Part shown: piece after piece, positions 11,801 to 22,990 of the stretch
Layout: every line of letters starts with the position of its first letter
Numbering within the stretch: position 1 is the stretch's first letter
Assembly: GCA_930367205.1 (NCBI GenBank)
Contig: OV884011.1
Location: 170,325,226-170,389,225, forward strand
DNA from: Acanthosoma haemorrhoidale
Taxonomy: Eukaryota > Arthropoda > Insecta > Hemiptera > Acanthosomatidae
Direction: 5' to 3'
Length of the DNA: 64,000 nucleotides
The notes under the pieces: generated by a model
Database searches by the model: none
The model's input: only the letters and a program-made list of their open reading frames with translations
What the model was told of the DNA's origin: nothing
Program-made: the position numbers and the translations under genes

Positions 11801-14800
11801 GCAAATTAATAAAGATTAAATAGTACCTCTGCACATTTTTCACAATCCCATCCATCCATTTTTATTCGTTCAGCCTTTTTCCTAACAGTTTCTCTTTTAT
11901 ACTTGTATTGAGGATTTTTGCTAGTTTTAAGACAAAAAAATATTTATTAGAATATTAAGATAAATAACAAAAATATAAACAATATCAAAATGAAAAATGC
12001 AAGAAGCAATTGCTGACTGTAACTGATTAGTTATTAATGCCTTAACTTAAATATAACCAATAATTAATATTGATTACTAAAAGATTACTTCATCAGTTTG
12101 TATGATACTGTTTTGTTCTTATATACAAATCTTTGAATTAACCACTACTGATATACATGTGGCCAATTTGGACTATTGCTTAAAATAGAGAACCCCAAAG
12201 ACTAAAATATTTCTAAAATAAAATGCTACAGGTGATCGTCAATACTCTGCACTCTAGTTCATCAGAAACCAAAATTGAGGAAAAAGTACAAATGGGCACA
12301 TTTAAGAGATGGTCATTAAATACAACAACTAATTAACATTATCATCAAGAGCAGCTCACTACTGCCTTGGAGAAGCAACACAGAACAGAAGACTTAAAAT
12401 ATAGATGTTAAGACTTACAAATCAAAGTAATTTTTTTCTCTTATATTTGTTTTGGTTCCATAATTGCAAAAGCTTTACAATTTGTAAAGGCACAGTAGTT
12501 CCAAACCAAAATTAAAGAATATTATTATCATAGTAACATTTCATACTGAATTTCTTGTCACTTCTGCTTCCTCTAAACCAAGATTTTGTGCGAAAGATCA
12601 ATAGGTAAGAAACAAATTTTGAATACCTATTGCTAATCTTTTTTTCTCGTTCTTGAATTATTTGTGTGCTTGTTGATTTAGGTTTAAAATCTTCAGAAGA
12701 ACAGGGTGTATCAATTTCCTCAGCTTGTAAATTATCATATCTAAAACAAACAAAAATATAAGTAAATATACAAAATTAAATAATAAATAAATAACCTTGT
12801 TTACAAATTAAAATTAAATTATTGTTTAATACTTAAATTTAAAGACAAATTTAATAAATAGCCAATTTATACAATTACTTACTTCACCTTTCCACTAGTA
12901 GATGCCACGTTCATATCCACCATAATAGATGATGAACCTCCATCATATCCATTCAACGAACACAAGTCTACCTCTTTATTTTTCACGCCTAAATTTAATT
13001 TCATTTGTCGCAATTTTTTTGAACCAGATATTTCTGATGGTCCCCTCACTTCCTTCATTTTCCAAACATTTTTCTCTGGCAATTTAGATTTAGTTTCATT
13101 TATAGCTTTATCATTAGTATCAATTTTATTGCTATTTTTTCTTGTTGAATTGATGGTACTGCTAAACCAAATCTTGTCAAGTTCAGAATTTCCTTCTTTC
13201 ACATAATCAACTAATGAGCCATTTAATGACAGTTGATCAAAGCCTTGCTTATTAAATTTTAAATTTTTCTTTGGGGACCCTTCTATTTTTTTTCTTTCTA
13301 CAAAATCGACAGTCAAATTCTTTCTTATATTTCTCGGACTTCTCCTTGCTGAGGTAACTGGAAGGTTCATACTCCTAGATGTCCGATCTTTCAGAAGGTT
13401 GAAACAACCACCAGGAGAATTAACTGTATCAATTTTCCCTCCAGGCGAGGTGATAATATCAACATTGTCTCCAGGAGAAGTGAAAATATCCATTTTTTCT
13501 AGAGGTGAATTAATGTCATCCAATCTCTAAACACAAACAAATACAAAATTACTTATCTGATAATATTACATTATTTTTATCATTCTTATTATTTGCTAAA
13601 TTTTGGTATAAAAAGAACACGTGCTACTTAGCAGGTAACTCATTCACAGATTTACTTTCCTCCTATGGCCTTTCTAATTACAAGAGGAGAGTTCCATTTG
13701 TTATTTGTGTAGCTGGTTCAGGTTGGTCTACTTTTGGTCATAAGAAATTAAAACATTGAGAACATTAGGCCTACCTTTTGAACTGCTCTAGTGTGTCATC
13801 ACAAGCTGTGATGGATGACCTAACTTAATAGATAGTATTCCTTTAAGATGCTAGTTACACGAATAATATCAATGAAGTTAGGTTTATTACAAAAGGGATC
13901 TATTCCCGGAGTCTTGGTAAGAATTTGTGAAGTCTGTCAGAGGATCAAGTTTGCTCTCCTGCCACTGTCCTACAGGAAACGGAATCTTGGTTCAATCATA
14001 TGCCTGCTTGGTGATACTATTGGATGGGATATACTCTTCAGTAAAGAATAGGATGTGTGTGCTGGTTGTGGGTTAAGTTATGTTTCATCAATAACTATGT
14101 CAGCCCACGAATCAGCAATTTATTATATCCACTAGTGTACATCATAAGCAGTTTATAATGGCTGCTTGAACTGTTGAAAGTGCTAGCATGAATAATAAAG
14201 TATTGATTTGTGGGAAGACATTGTTGCTGATGAATAATACCTCAGTAAATTCTTTGCCATATTGGGTTTGAATGAGGATTCCATTAAGAATATGGAATAA
14301 TACAGCCCTCTGTAGTGAATTCAACCCAGCCCTTCCCTTTTAAACTGGAGCTGAACAGAAGTATAAACTGGGGGAAGTTGTGCATTTCTGGTTCTGTATA
14401 AACTCTTTGACACTTGCTAATACTGCAAAGGCAGAATCATGAAACAAAGGAAACCCAAGGCATGTGATAAATAGGAAAGTAAGAAACTAAATTGCACTTA
14501 CATAGTTTACAATTTAATGCAAGAGTTAGGCATTAATCCACCGAAAATACTCAAAATTAAAAAACCTCTACCAATCCGATGGTCCATTCCCCAAAACATC
14601 ATAATAGATGGACTCTATGAAATAATGCTGTGATATAGAAATAAAAGCAAAATTTGCATAAAAAATACAACACTCAAGAGGGTGACCACCTTCCTGCAAA
14701 TCAGGCTCATTTGCACCAAAACTACAAAGAGAAAAAATTAACCTTTTCTTTGGCAAATGACTGAAAAAAAACAAACAGTCAAAACCATAATAAAAGGCAA

Positions 14801-17800
14801 ATAGGAAGAGGTACTGCGGAATTGTGATAATAAGTTGGTGAAGAATAACCATTTCAAAGTCTATAGAAAACTGCTGAGAATTTCAAGATTTTTTTTTTTT
14901 CCCTTAACCCCTTTAAATTATACAATGTGAAAATATGACAAAATCAAGGAACAAAACAATTTCTCCTCTTTCTGCTATGCGCAGATGCATTTGAAGAAGG
15001 TTGGGTTACTTAACAATACAGGTTGTGATTAAAAATGCAATGAAATTAATATAATGCTAGGTGATGGGGCTCACCTTCAGTTTGAAAATGTGGGAGAAAA
15101 ACTTACAAACTAAAACCTAAACCTAGGATTTCAAGGAGAGAAGAGGTAACATTTATCAGGCTCCCAAGTACCTCAATGTCAGTTCTCACATGGCTACTTG
15201 ATGAGAAAAAGGTGTCAATAAAATGGGTCGATTACAGAAAAGAACGGAGAGAACCAAGAGACTTGAAGGAGTCACTTCAAGACTACAAATAAGTAGTTCA
15301 ACTTCTGTTGAATTAGTTGACAACAAATGTCAAACACCTCACTTAAGCAATTCTTGATTGAAGTGCCAATGACCCAACTGGGTAGGCACATCTAGCTCTG
15401 AAAATCCCTAATCATTTTTGAGTAGTTTATATTAGAAAAAGATTTGTTGCAAAGGATTCAAAACCAACTGACTTCCAAAAGGATGCTCATCATGAACATG
15501 TTGCTCATCAGTGTGGGGTAGCTAACAGTGAACTTCATCTTTATTATGTTGACAAATAATCAAAGTTATTGAAGAGTTTGAAAATAAATAATTTTATTAT
15601 GAAAATATAATAAACATTATAAATAAATACTTTTGACTTACTTTAACTGGCATACTGTGGTCAGTGAAAACTGGAACGCTTTCAGGGATCACTACGCCAT
15701 AGCAATCATTTTTTTTTTTTTCCTGTACAAGCATAAACAAAAAAATATATCAGTCACGTTGTCGCATAAAAATTGAATAAAGAAAATTAAAATTATATTT
15801 AACATACCAATGGTGATGAAATATTTGATAAATTCCTTTTTTTACGTTTTGGCGACTCTGCTAACAGCATCTGAGACACCAATGTCATAGCAGAATTCTT
15901 TCTTTGACCGTCCGATTCCTCAATGCTATCACTAAGTTTCAGTATATTAGCTGGCAAGAAAAAAACACAAAAAAATATGTCAAAGGAATACAAATATTCA
16001 AACACTATTTTCTATTCTATTCTGAAAAACTAACACTTTATATAAAAATATTCAGAATACACAGATCACTTAAGCCAGTTACTGAAAGTAGAGTAGAGGG
16101 GAGTAGAGGGATACATTGATTAAAAAGAGGAAGGATCTTGGGATCAATGAGTCATTAATACATTAATAAAACCACTTTAAACTTTACCAATATTTATCTA
16201 TAATAAGAAAATTAAAACATACCTCACACATTATATTTACAGCAAAGATAGTTAGAAAATACTAGAAAACATGATGCCTACCATTTATTTTTATGCTGCG
16301 GATTACATAAATAAAAATTTATCATATTTCTAAATATATATCTATTTAATGATTGTTTGTTGTAAAAGTACCAATAATTCCTGCGATAAGTCGCAAACAT
16401 TTTGAATAATGCCAAACACTCCCAACCAAGTAATCGTGATTGTAAACTCTTAGTTTAATTGATCATTGTAGCCATATTGAATAACAATAAATTCTCAAGT
16501 TCATAAACTTTTTATTGCTGCGAATCAGAAATCATATAAAAAAACTAATCCTATGTGATTGGACTTTATATGATGTGATGGAATTAATAACCAATGTTTA
16601 GTTGGGGAATGCGTTGACTGTGTTAGCCGCAGTACTACTAACTACTATTAAGATTCAGCAAAAAAATTCATTAGCATTCAATACCTGGTCTCTTACAGGT
16701 ATATAATATATACATGTGAGTGACTGTGAGAGTTTTAAGCATTTAAGAATAAACTTTTAAGTTATAATTACAAGGTAAAAATAAATCAACAATACCTATT
16801 GACTTGATTCGATTTTCGGCTTCGATGGATTTCTTTTTATAACTGAGTAACTCTGTCTCTAATGTAGAACAATTATTACATTTTGCAGTTTCCAGTCTAA
16901 AGAAAAGGAAGGTTATAAATGAGTATTACAAATGATATATGCAAAAGCTATCAGGTTTTATTGTGATATATGTCATAGATATTTTTTAGATCATCTTAAA
17001 ATATATATAAATATATATTAATAATAAGTAAAATATATAGTTTAAAAAGCCATCTTTTTAATGGATTTTAAAGCTGCTCCCTGGGAATAATAACAAACAA
17101 AAACTGTGCAATACACTCATGGAATGCAGGAGCAGCTAAATTAAAGATCAGAAAAGAACTGAAGCCTCAGTAGATCCTGGTCCACTGTGGAATTGTGGGA
17201 AATGAAGTAGCTGACCAATTGGCATCTAAACCACAATCAGATCTACCAATTGGTACTTAATTTGATGGATAATTGGTACAAGTAATTACTTATGTCATTT
17301 TAAACTCTAATGGAGACACTGCAGGATCTGGATAATGGATAAATCTGGAGGATTTCCTGATCAGATAAGAACTTAACATGGTACCCTTCATAGACTCTTA
17401 GGCAGTCATTACGGCAATCAGCAACAGTAATAACCACCATGGTACAAAGAAAATTCTGAAGTACATTAAGTTCATTGATGAATCCAGCCAACAAGGGAGA
17501 GACATGAATCTGCAATCGGTATCCAGTTAATAGTATACTGTCGAAACAAAAAAGTGGACAACAAACAAAGGTAACATGGAGGGACCAGAACTGCCTCTTG
17601 CTGTTGTGAAAAATAAAAAAAAATGATGAAAGCAAAAATAAATGATAATATGCAGCCATGGGGACAGGTGGTGATCTGGAGCTCTATTAATGAATATAGG
17701 TGAAATAATGAATGGACACGATTACCTACAGCAACATTTACTAAGAATTGGGGTAGCCACTTCACCAAGTTCACTTTTCCAACTTGAAGACATAAGAAGA

Positions 17801-20081
17801 CGCACTGGATTGTCCAGTATTCCTAGACAACATAAAAGTAACTGCAATGCCATCAAGTTTTTGCATGCCTCTTTTTCGGGTGGGGACTAGAAAAAAAAAT
17901 ATGAACCAAATAATGTTGCACTGTAGATAGTCCAGGGCATGCAGAAGAATATCACACCCTGATTTAGGAATGAGGAATGGGATCGATACTATATTAATAA
18001 TATATATTAATAAATATATTACTAAACGAATATATTATAACGAATATATTACTAAATTTAATATATATGCATTGATATCAGTTGTATTTTTTTCCCCCGT
18101 TTACAAATAGAGTATGAATCCCTTGAAAGTTTGGTATATTTTCTATAAAACTCAGAGAAGAGATGCACAAATGAACATGCACTTGAAGAAATGGAGCTCA
18201 TATCTTAGTTCTTTCTCATCTTCAACAAATTTTGACTGAATCAGTTTATTTTCTCTTCATAGAAACCAACATAACAAACCAAGTCGTAACTCATGAGATG
18301 TTTTTCACTAGATCCATTTGTCTGTTTTCACTTTAATATGCTTTAAAAAAAAAAATGAAAATTGTTATGAATAAAAAGTTGATAACAACTTACTCACAAA
18401 TTATAAATAGTGTTATTTATTAAAAGGAAATTTTCAACTATCAGAAGACCCCTAAAATGGTGAATGAAGTATTAGGAACAAAAATAGACACTCCTAGAGG
18501 AAAGAACACAGAAAAGAAAAAAAAAAATTAAGACAATAATTATGTATGTCTTTGTGGTAACTCCCCTAAGGAAGTCCAATAAAGGGTGGGAAGGGTCACT
18601 TTTCTTCCCAGAGCAGGAATAACGAACCTATTTTAAGAGTGAGCCACTAAATACTTCTAATCAAGCTCTCACAGGTTTTAGTCTGTACAAACTATAAAGA
18701 ATAATCCAAATCAACAAAGTCAGTTGGAATCTAAAGTTTTTATTACGAATGAGTAATAAGGAATTACATTATGTGATACAGGGTATAGTAAGAAACCACT
18801 TTAGGAGATTTGTAACAAATGAATTACTAACTACATACTAGAATACACAAGGTTTACTATTCGAGTAGTTTCAATATGCATTGGTACCAATACAAATGAA
18901 ATATTAGTTATTAGGTTAATGTAACAAAACTAATAATGCAGCGTTTATGAAAAATTAATGCTCTAAGTAGTCACATCTCTTCAATATGATGATATCTATC
19001 TATGGTGTCTATTTAAACATAACGTTAAAGCTATATTTCTTAAGACCCCATTTGAAGCTGAGGAATGGAATGGAATAATTTCAAGTAATACTGTGTTATA
19101 ATCAAAGAGTGACCAAATTGACTGTGAAATAAACCTTATGAATCTTCGATCATAAACGAAGAGATGTATAATTTGTAAATAAACACAGCAGAAACAAAGT
19201 CATTAAACTGTATTTAATTTATTGCTGGAGTGAGGAATTGTGATTTAGTCAGTTTTTCAACTGTGTTGCGAGAGTCAATGACAGTGGAACATTTTTATAC
19301 ATGAGTTGCTTGTTTCAGTTATGCCTAACAAATAGGTGGGTTTTTTTTTAAGAATCGCTGAAAAAAATTTCCATGTTTAGGCCTCCACTACAAAATAAAG
19401 TTGTAAGTACACCTTATTTTCTTAATGTTTATATGACACATGAAAAAAAATCTTTATGGCGGCCTGATAGTTCTAGATAAAATATCTTCAGATGAAATGT
19501 CCAGGATTAGAGAAAATATGAGACTTAGAAAGACATTCCGCTGGAGAAAAATAACAACTTATGCATATTAAAAAGGCTCGCAAATGAGGAAAAAAGTATT
19601 ATGATGTCAAATGAAGATACAATCCTGTTAATTGTGCTAAAAAATAAAAATATCCCGATATTTAAAGATGAAATATTGTTGGTACCTAGTAACTTCAGCC
19701 TTCAATTTATTACATTCTTGAGTTTTCCATTCTAGTTCAACTGTATGTTTTTCACAGGTTGACTTCAAATTTATATGATTAGCACTGATATCTGAAAGTA
19801 ATACCAATCATTCCAACGCCCCATTATTTCATGATAAAACAATTTAAGATTAAAAAAAATTATTAATAAAGAAATGAAATTTTCTTGGAAAAGCGAGTAA
19901 AATGTATTATCAATCGAAACCGAGTGCTAAACTTACGTTTTGATACTGACAAAGCCTTTTCTAGTAACATTAATAATCCTTGATAAGTTTCATCAGGATT
20001 CTTTGAATTTGCACAACTTTCGTCGAACATATCCACCCAAATTTTCTTCAAAGAGCATAGTGATAAATGAGACCCTGTCAT
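8875..20081 (-). CDS. CtIP: CtIP/Sae2 family DNA-end resection factor (RBBP8 homologue), 10 coding exons
   Basis: CtIP stimulates the Mre11-Rad50-Nbs1 nuclease to start resection of double-strand breaks in the nucleus. Exons: 20081-19937, 19791-19686, 16896-16796, 15950-15808, 15722-15642, 13526-12883, 12740-12627, 11920-11827, 9143-9041, 8966-8875. All introns are GT-AG and phases close to 1623 nt (540 aa). Residues 1-115 form a likely coiled-coil region with CNNC at 90-93, matching the zinc-binding Cys89-x-x-Cys92 of human CtIP. The C-terminal Sae2 domain (about 450-518) has YKYKRETVRKKAERIK, CEKC at 471-474, CSRHR at 495-499 and TPPDYW from Thr508, which aligns with the CDK site Thr847 of human CtIP. 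Exon 6 adds four 10-residue Ser-Pro repeats. The start is the first ATG after an in-frame stop. The protein is shorter than vertebrate CtIP (about 900 aa), mostly in the disordered middle. I see no PLDLS CtBP motif. Confidence 0.93.
9214..10260 (-). mobile_element. Tc1/mariner element, internally deleted (in CtIP intron 8)
   Basis: Inverted ends match over about 30 bp: CAGGGTGTTGCAGTGATCTA at the left, and the reverse complement of the right end starts CAGGGGTGCTTCAGTGATCT. Both ends are flanked by TA (9212-9213 and 10261-10262), the usual duplication of this superfamily. The minus strand carries transposase pieces: HTH-like sequence (LSVRRILKDL), the first catalytic block SDEAHFHLSGFVNKQNCRYQ, and VTVWCAV. 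The frame then jumps from TVNSDR to the C-terminal end LEQCVRLSGHHLEDIIF. The second and third catalytic aspartates are missing, so the copy is non-autonomous. A frameshift also splits the N-terminal part near 9985. Confidence 0.9.
10391..11726 (+). mobile_element. Full-length mariner-like element, 1336 bp, in CtIP intron 8
   Basis: The ends begin CAGAGGGGTCCAAAAAAATG and, inverted, CAGAGGGGTCAAAAAAAATG. A further inner match (GACAGAGTTGTCTCATTTTT against GACGGAGTTGTCTCATTTTT) makes the inverted termini about 90 bp long. TA flanks both sides (10389-10390 and 11727-11728). The element is inserted 128 bp from its neighbour in the same intron, in the opposite coding sense. The termini look young, while the coding region is dead. 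Confidence 0.93.
10589..11656 (+). pseudogene. Mariner-type transposase, broken by stops and a frameshift
   Basis: The reading frame begins ATG at 10589 (MAGVRLTFDERKSVLKWYF), giving a paired helix-turn-helix N-terminus ending near VSRSSVRRILKTAKWK. A TGA at 10940-10942 cuts it. The frame resumes with the first catalytic Asp in LWSDEAQF and continues through RVNVWCGL. A TAA at 11323-11325 replaces the Gln before the second catalytic block DGAPAH. A single-base shift near 11400 precedes the last block LDFYLWG. Counting from the second to the third Asp gives roughly 41 residues, longer than classical mariner (34). The domain order is complete but the gene cannot make a full protein. It closely follows a transposase type common in arthropods. 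Confidence 0.88.
11921..12626. other. CtIP intron 7
   Basis: This 706-bp AT-rich intron separates exons 7 and 8. I see no repeat or RNA gene in it. Confidence 0.6.
13395..13514 (-). repeat. 30-bp coding repeat: four 10-aa Ser-Pro units in CtIP exon 6
   Basis: Residues 197-236 of CtIP read as INSPLEKMDI, FTSPGDNVDI, ITSPGGKIDT, VNSPGGCFNL. Serine-proline recurs every ten residues at 199, 209, 219 and 229. The DNA units are 30 bp and clearly related (TCTCCTGGAG or close variants recur). SP is the minimal proline-directed kinase site. Whether these are phosphorylated is unknown. Confidence 0.85.
13527..15641. other. CtIP intron 5
   Basis: This 2.1-kb intron contains one copy of a dispersed poly(T)-bordered repeat (14889-15078). 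Elsewhere in the intron, ORFs such as 14568-14852 have no recognisable family and overlap that repeat's flank. Confidence 0.55.
14889..15078 (-). repeat. Dispersed SINE/LINE-tail-like repeat, copy 1
   Basis: A T12 tract at 14889-14900 opens a block containing TTTCTCCTCTTTCTGC and ending AGGTGATGGGGCTCACCTTC. A second block at 58042-58246 has the same order of motifs: T20, AATACAATGT, TTTCTCCTCTTTCTGC, ATGCATTT, and AGGTGATGAGGCTCACCTTC. Read on the minus strand, both start GGTGAGCC(C/T)CATCACCT and finish in poly(A), as expected for a retroposed element. The family is unknown to me. Confidence 0.6.
15709..15721 (-). repeat. A13 homopolymer inside CtIP coding exon 5
   Basis: On the coding strand exon 5 begins GA13TGATTGC right after its AG acceptor, encoding Glu-Lys-Lys-Lys-Asn. 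Thirteen A residues are exactly what keeps the frame to exon 6. One more or one fewer would shift it. The run sits at the 5' edge of an 81-nt exon. Confidence 0.85.
15951..16795. other. CtIP intron 3
   Basis: This 845-bp AT-rich intron shows nothing recognisable apart from short simple tracts. Confidence 0.55.
17095..17900 (+). mobile_element. LINE relic with RNase H-domain fragment and C-terminal tail (CtIP intron 2)
   Basis: The plus strand reads VHCGIVGNEVADQLAS at about 17180-17230, the RNase H block (GH.GI.GNE.AD.LA) found in several Jockey/I-type LINEs. About 470 bp further, at 17702-17790, it reads NGHDYLQQHLLRIGVATSP, which matches the tail that follows this RNase H (tgH..l..hL.rig...sp.C). 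Both pieces have the same strand and correct order, with stops between them. The minus-strand ORFs at 17300-17774 are shadows of this relic. Confidence 0.65.
17901..19685. other. Remainder of CtIP intron 2
   Basis: This AT-rich intron sequence contains TATTAATA-rich tracts near 17990-18070. I recognise no element or gene. Confidence 0.5.
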
Positions 20082-22261
20082 TTTAATTAACAAACATAAT
20101 TTTACAACTGCTGGATATTACGATAACGTATAAACATAACCTATCAGAGTGAAACCTTCTAAACACTACTGGTGCTATCTGTTATTTAAAAATGTAGTTC
20201 GGTCAACAAGTACATTTTATTCTATTACATTTCAAGTAATCATTACAAATACACCAATACACTTATTTAGGATAATTAATATAAAACATGCAATAAAATA
20301 TTATTTATTTAATTAAATACAGGGATAAATCAGGAAAAAAAAACAATTAAATAAAAACAGTTCATATATGTAAAGTTTTCAAATGCAGTGATTCATTTTT
20401 ATAATATTTGAAATTTATTTACATACTATATACCTATATATATATATTATATTAAACATGTATATTACAATGTTTTTTAACCTGGTAAAGGCCTAAAATA
20501 AAAATAACTTTGTACAGCGTGAATAACCCTCACATATACTCGATAAAAACCTAAATCATTATCACAATTGCTTAATGTTTAAATAACATTTTAAGGAATC
20601 CAAAGAATACTTCAGTCACGTACCATTAAAAAAAATATGTGTATAAGCCTCCTGCAGTAAGATATTTTCAGGCTGTGTTCATCAAGTCTCTTAGCCTGGG
20701 ATTCTATAATCTAAAAAAAAAAAAAAATATTAAGCAATTAAATAAATAACATACAGCAAGAGTTACATTATTTTTATGACTGTATTTCATTCTAAAAAAA
20801 AACTGGAAATAGGGTATTTATTTTGCAAACAAACCCAAGAATACAATAGGTACTACTAATAAGTACTACTTATTAAATTTTATATAAATTTAGTTTGTAA
20901 ATAGACATGGAAATAAAGATTTTTTTTTCAATTCAATAAGTAACTAGACAAAGTCCAAGATCTTTTCAAAATATGAAATTATATTCAAAAAGTCGTAAGT
21001 ACTTAAATATAGACTAAACAATAACTTCATAAAACAAATAAATGAGGGATTGAGAAGGCACCTACATTCATTCTGTCCCATGAAAATTGGTGGATTCTTT
21101 CTCACTTGTTAAATGTATTACCAAAGGAAAAGATGGCCCAATAGTTTATTTATCTCTTAAAGAAATTATAAATAATTATCATTGAGGATGCTAGTTTAAA
21201 TATGTTGAACTACTGCTATTTTCACTGTTAAAAAATATATTATCAATGTGTTGGACTCTGCAACTATTATTTAAAAAAATGTTTTTGTTTATTTTGTGAA
21301 ATAGCTTCCACCTTTTCTGTTGATGTTTTTTTAGATCGAATGACTGACCTACGAATTTTCACAACTCTCGAGTTTTAAGTGCTGAGTTCCAAACAAAAAT
21401 TCATGTGTTTATACACAATGTAAAAAATGTAACAAGCATTTGAAAACATCCAGCAAGTTTTAATAAAATAACTTTTTTTAGCATTTTAACTTCAAATTTT
21501 ATGAGGTCTAAACATTTTAAGTTGCCTGAAAAACCTACTCAAAATCCTTTATAATATTTCCTATCTGAGACTGATTACATTGGATAATCAAAAAATGTTT
21601 TTTGAGCAATCAACTGTCGAATAATTTAGATATCTTTAGTTTGGAACTCAGTGATTTTTCTTGCAAGGTTCTGTACAAAGTTGTGAATAAATTAAATAAA
21701 AACAATGCTTTTCTCATATATCTTCAATATATGAGAAAAGCAAAGTTGAGGAATGATTTAAAGATAAACAGCTCAAGTGGTCTTGACTTGTATATAAAAT
21801 GAGTCCAGACAAAATATTTTAGATCAGAAAATTAGATTAACTCAGTCTTTGACAGAAGCTTACTAAGGGGTAACCAAAGTTAAGTTACAAGGACAGGTGC
21901 AATAACTCAATCCTGAGAAACAAAAATAGGAACTTAGAGATAAAGAATATACTGTATACTATTTCATTTACAAGCTGGTTTGTTACACTAATTCAACAGG
22001 GTTTTCTCACATTAGAAAAATAAGACTTAAACATAAAAAATCAATGATGAATCATTTGAAATAACATTGACATAACTCAATTGCTTAACATTTTGTCACC
22101 AATCTTGGAGACTCAGATCTTAGTTCATGTTCAGTGTCAGAGATGAGTATTATGCTTAAAAGGAAAAGGAGAAAATCTCAGCCAATATATAATGGAAGAG
22201 CTTCCCAAAAGAATGAAGTCTGAAAAGCAAACAATGTTACATTGTGAAGCCTTTATTAAGG
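20082..22261. other. Upstream flank of CtIP and start of the CtIP-Cdk12 spacer
   Basis: The CtIP promoter should lie here. I see no clear TATA box or initiator that I would place. A minus-strand block at about 20712-20625 has an acceptor-like poly-pyrimidine AG and a GTACGT donor and could be an untranslated exon, but it cannot be proved. Nothing else is recognisable. Confidence 0.45.
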
Positions 22262-22644
22262 CAGGTGTGGCCAACCCAAATGATCTTGCGGGCCACTTTG
22301 GAAATCCACGATAGCTCCGCGGGCCATATATAAAATTATATATCCCCATATCAGATTTAGACCCACTATACATTTTTTTGGAGTGAAAAATTGAAACAGA
22401 ATGAGTTATTATTATTGTGTTTACTATTATAATAAATTAATAAAACAGGCAATATCTGTTATATATTCGCAAGAATATTATTTTAAAATCAAAGTTAATT
22501 TTTGAATACATGGATGCACAAATAATGTATTTTTTTTAAACATTAGTTTTCACTACTTTGGCCATTATAAAATAAATATATTTTGTAAAAGTGTGATGAA
22601 TCTCGCAGGCCGGAAAAATGTTCAAGGCGGGTTAGCTACCCCTG
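22262..22644. mobile_element. Non-autonomous hAT-type element (MITE), 383 bp
   Basis: The left end begins CAGGTGTGGCCAACCC. The right end, inverted, begins CAGGGGTAGCTAACCC, the CAGGGGT(A/G)GCCAACC terminus typical of hAT elements. Subterminal GCGGGCC motifs at both sides (near 22289, 22320 and 22607) are also usual. The flanking 8-mers TATTAAGG and CTTTAAAG agree at five positions, consistent with an old, diverged 8-bp target duplication. The AT-rich core has no transposase. Confidence 0.75.
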
Positions 22645-22689
22645 CTTTAAAGCTTCACGTGTTATGAGATCACTGTCACACAACATATG

Positions 22690-22990
22690 CTAGGTTCAAC
22701 ACAAATATAAAATCCTACTCTTCAATAATGAAGCCAGAAATGTGACCAAGTCCACCTCAAGGAAATTGATATCTTTCTCCAACAGGTGTCTGCCTTCGAG
22801 CAATTCTTGGAATTTTTTTACTAACAACTGTGAGAAACAAAAAATTACTGGAGAAAACAAAATAAATTCCATCTAGAAGAAAAGAAAATGGAGATGGATT
22901 GGTCACACACCCAGGGGGGTCCATCATAGCCAGTCAGGAATGGAGTGGAACTCATAAGGGCAGAAAGAAACAATAATAAGTTACAATTAT
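22690..22990 (+). mobile_element. LINE relic, C-terminal tail of reverse transcriptase ORF
   Basis: The plus strand reads, across frames, CLRAILGIF, then LLEKTK, and then an arginine- and lysine-rich run around the GATGGATTGGTCACAC bases (WIGH). It ends near GGAGTGGAACTC (EWNS/P). This is the end of ORF2 in Jockey/RTE-like LINEs: F..RCLR.ILgI.W ... NeeLl.kT ... kRkWrWiGH.lR ... leWnp. Several frameshifts and stops show it is old. Confidence 0.5.

Noticed and set aside
20625..20712. Possible minus-strand exon upstream of CtIP (poly-pyrimidine AG and GTACGT donor)
   Set aside because: CtIP exon 1 already has its own ATG after an in-frame stop. The peptide is unrecognisable, so it could at most be a leader exon. 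Not supported well enough to call.
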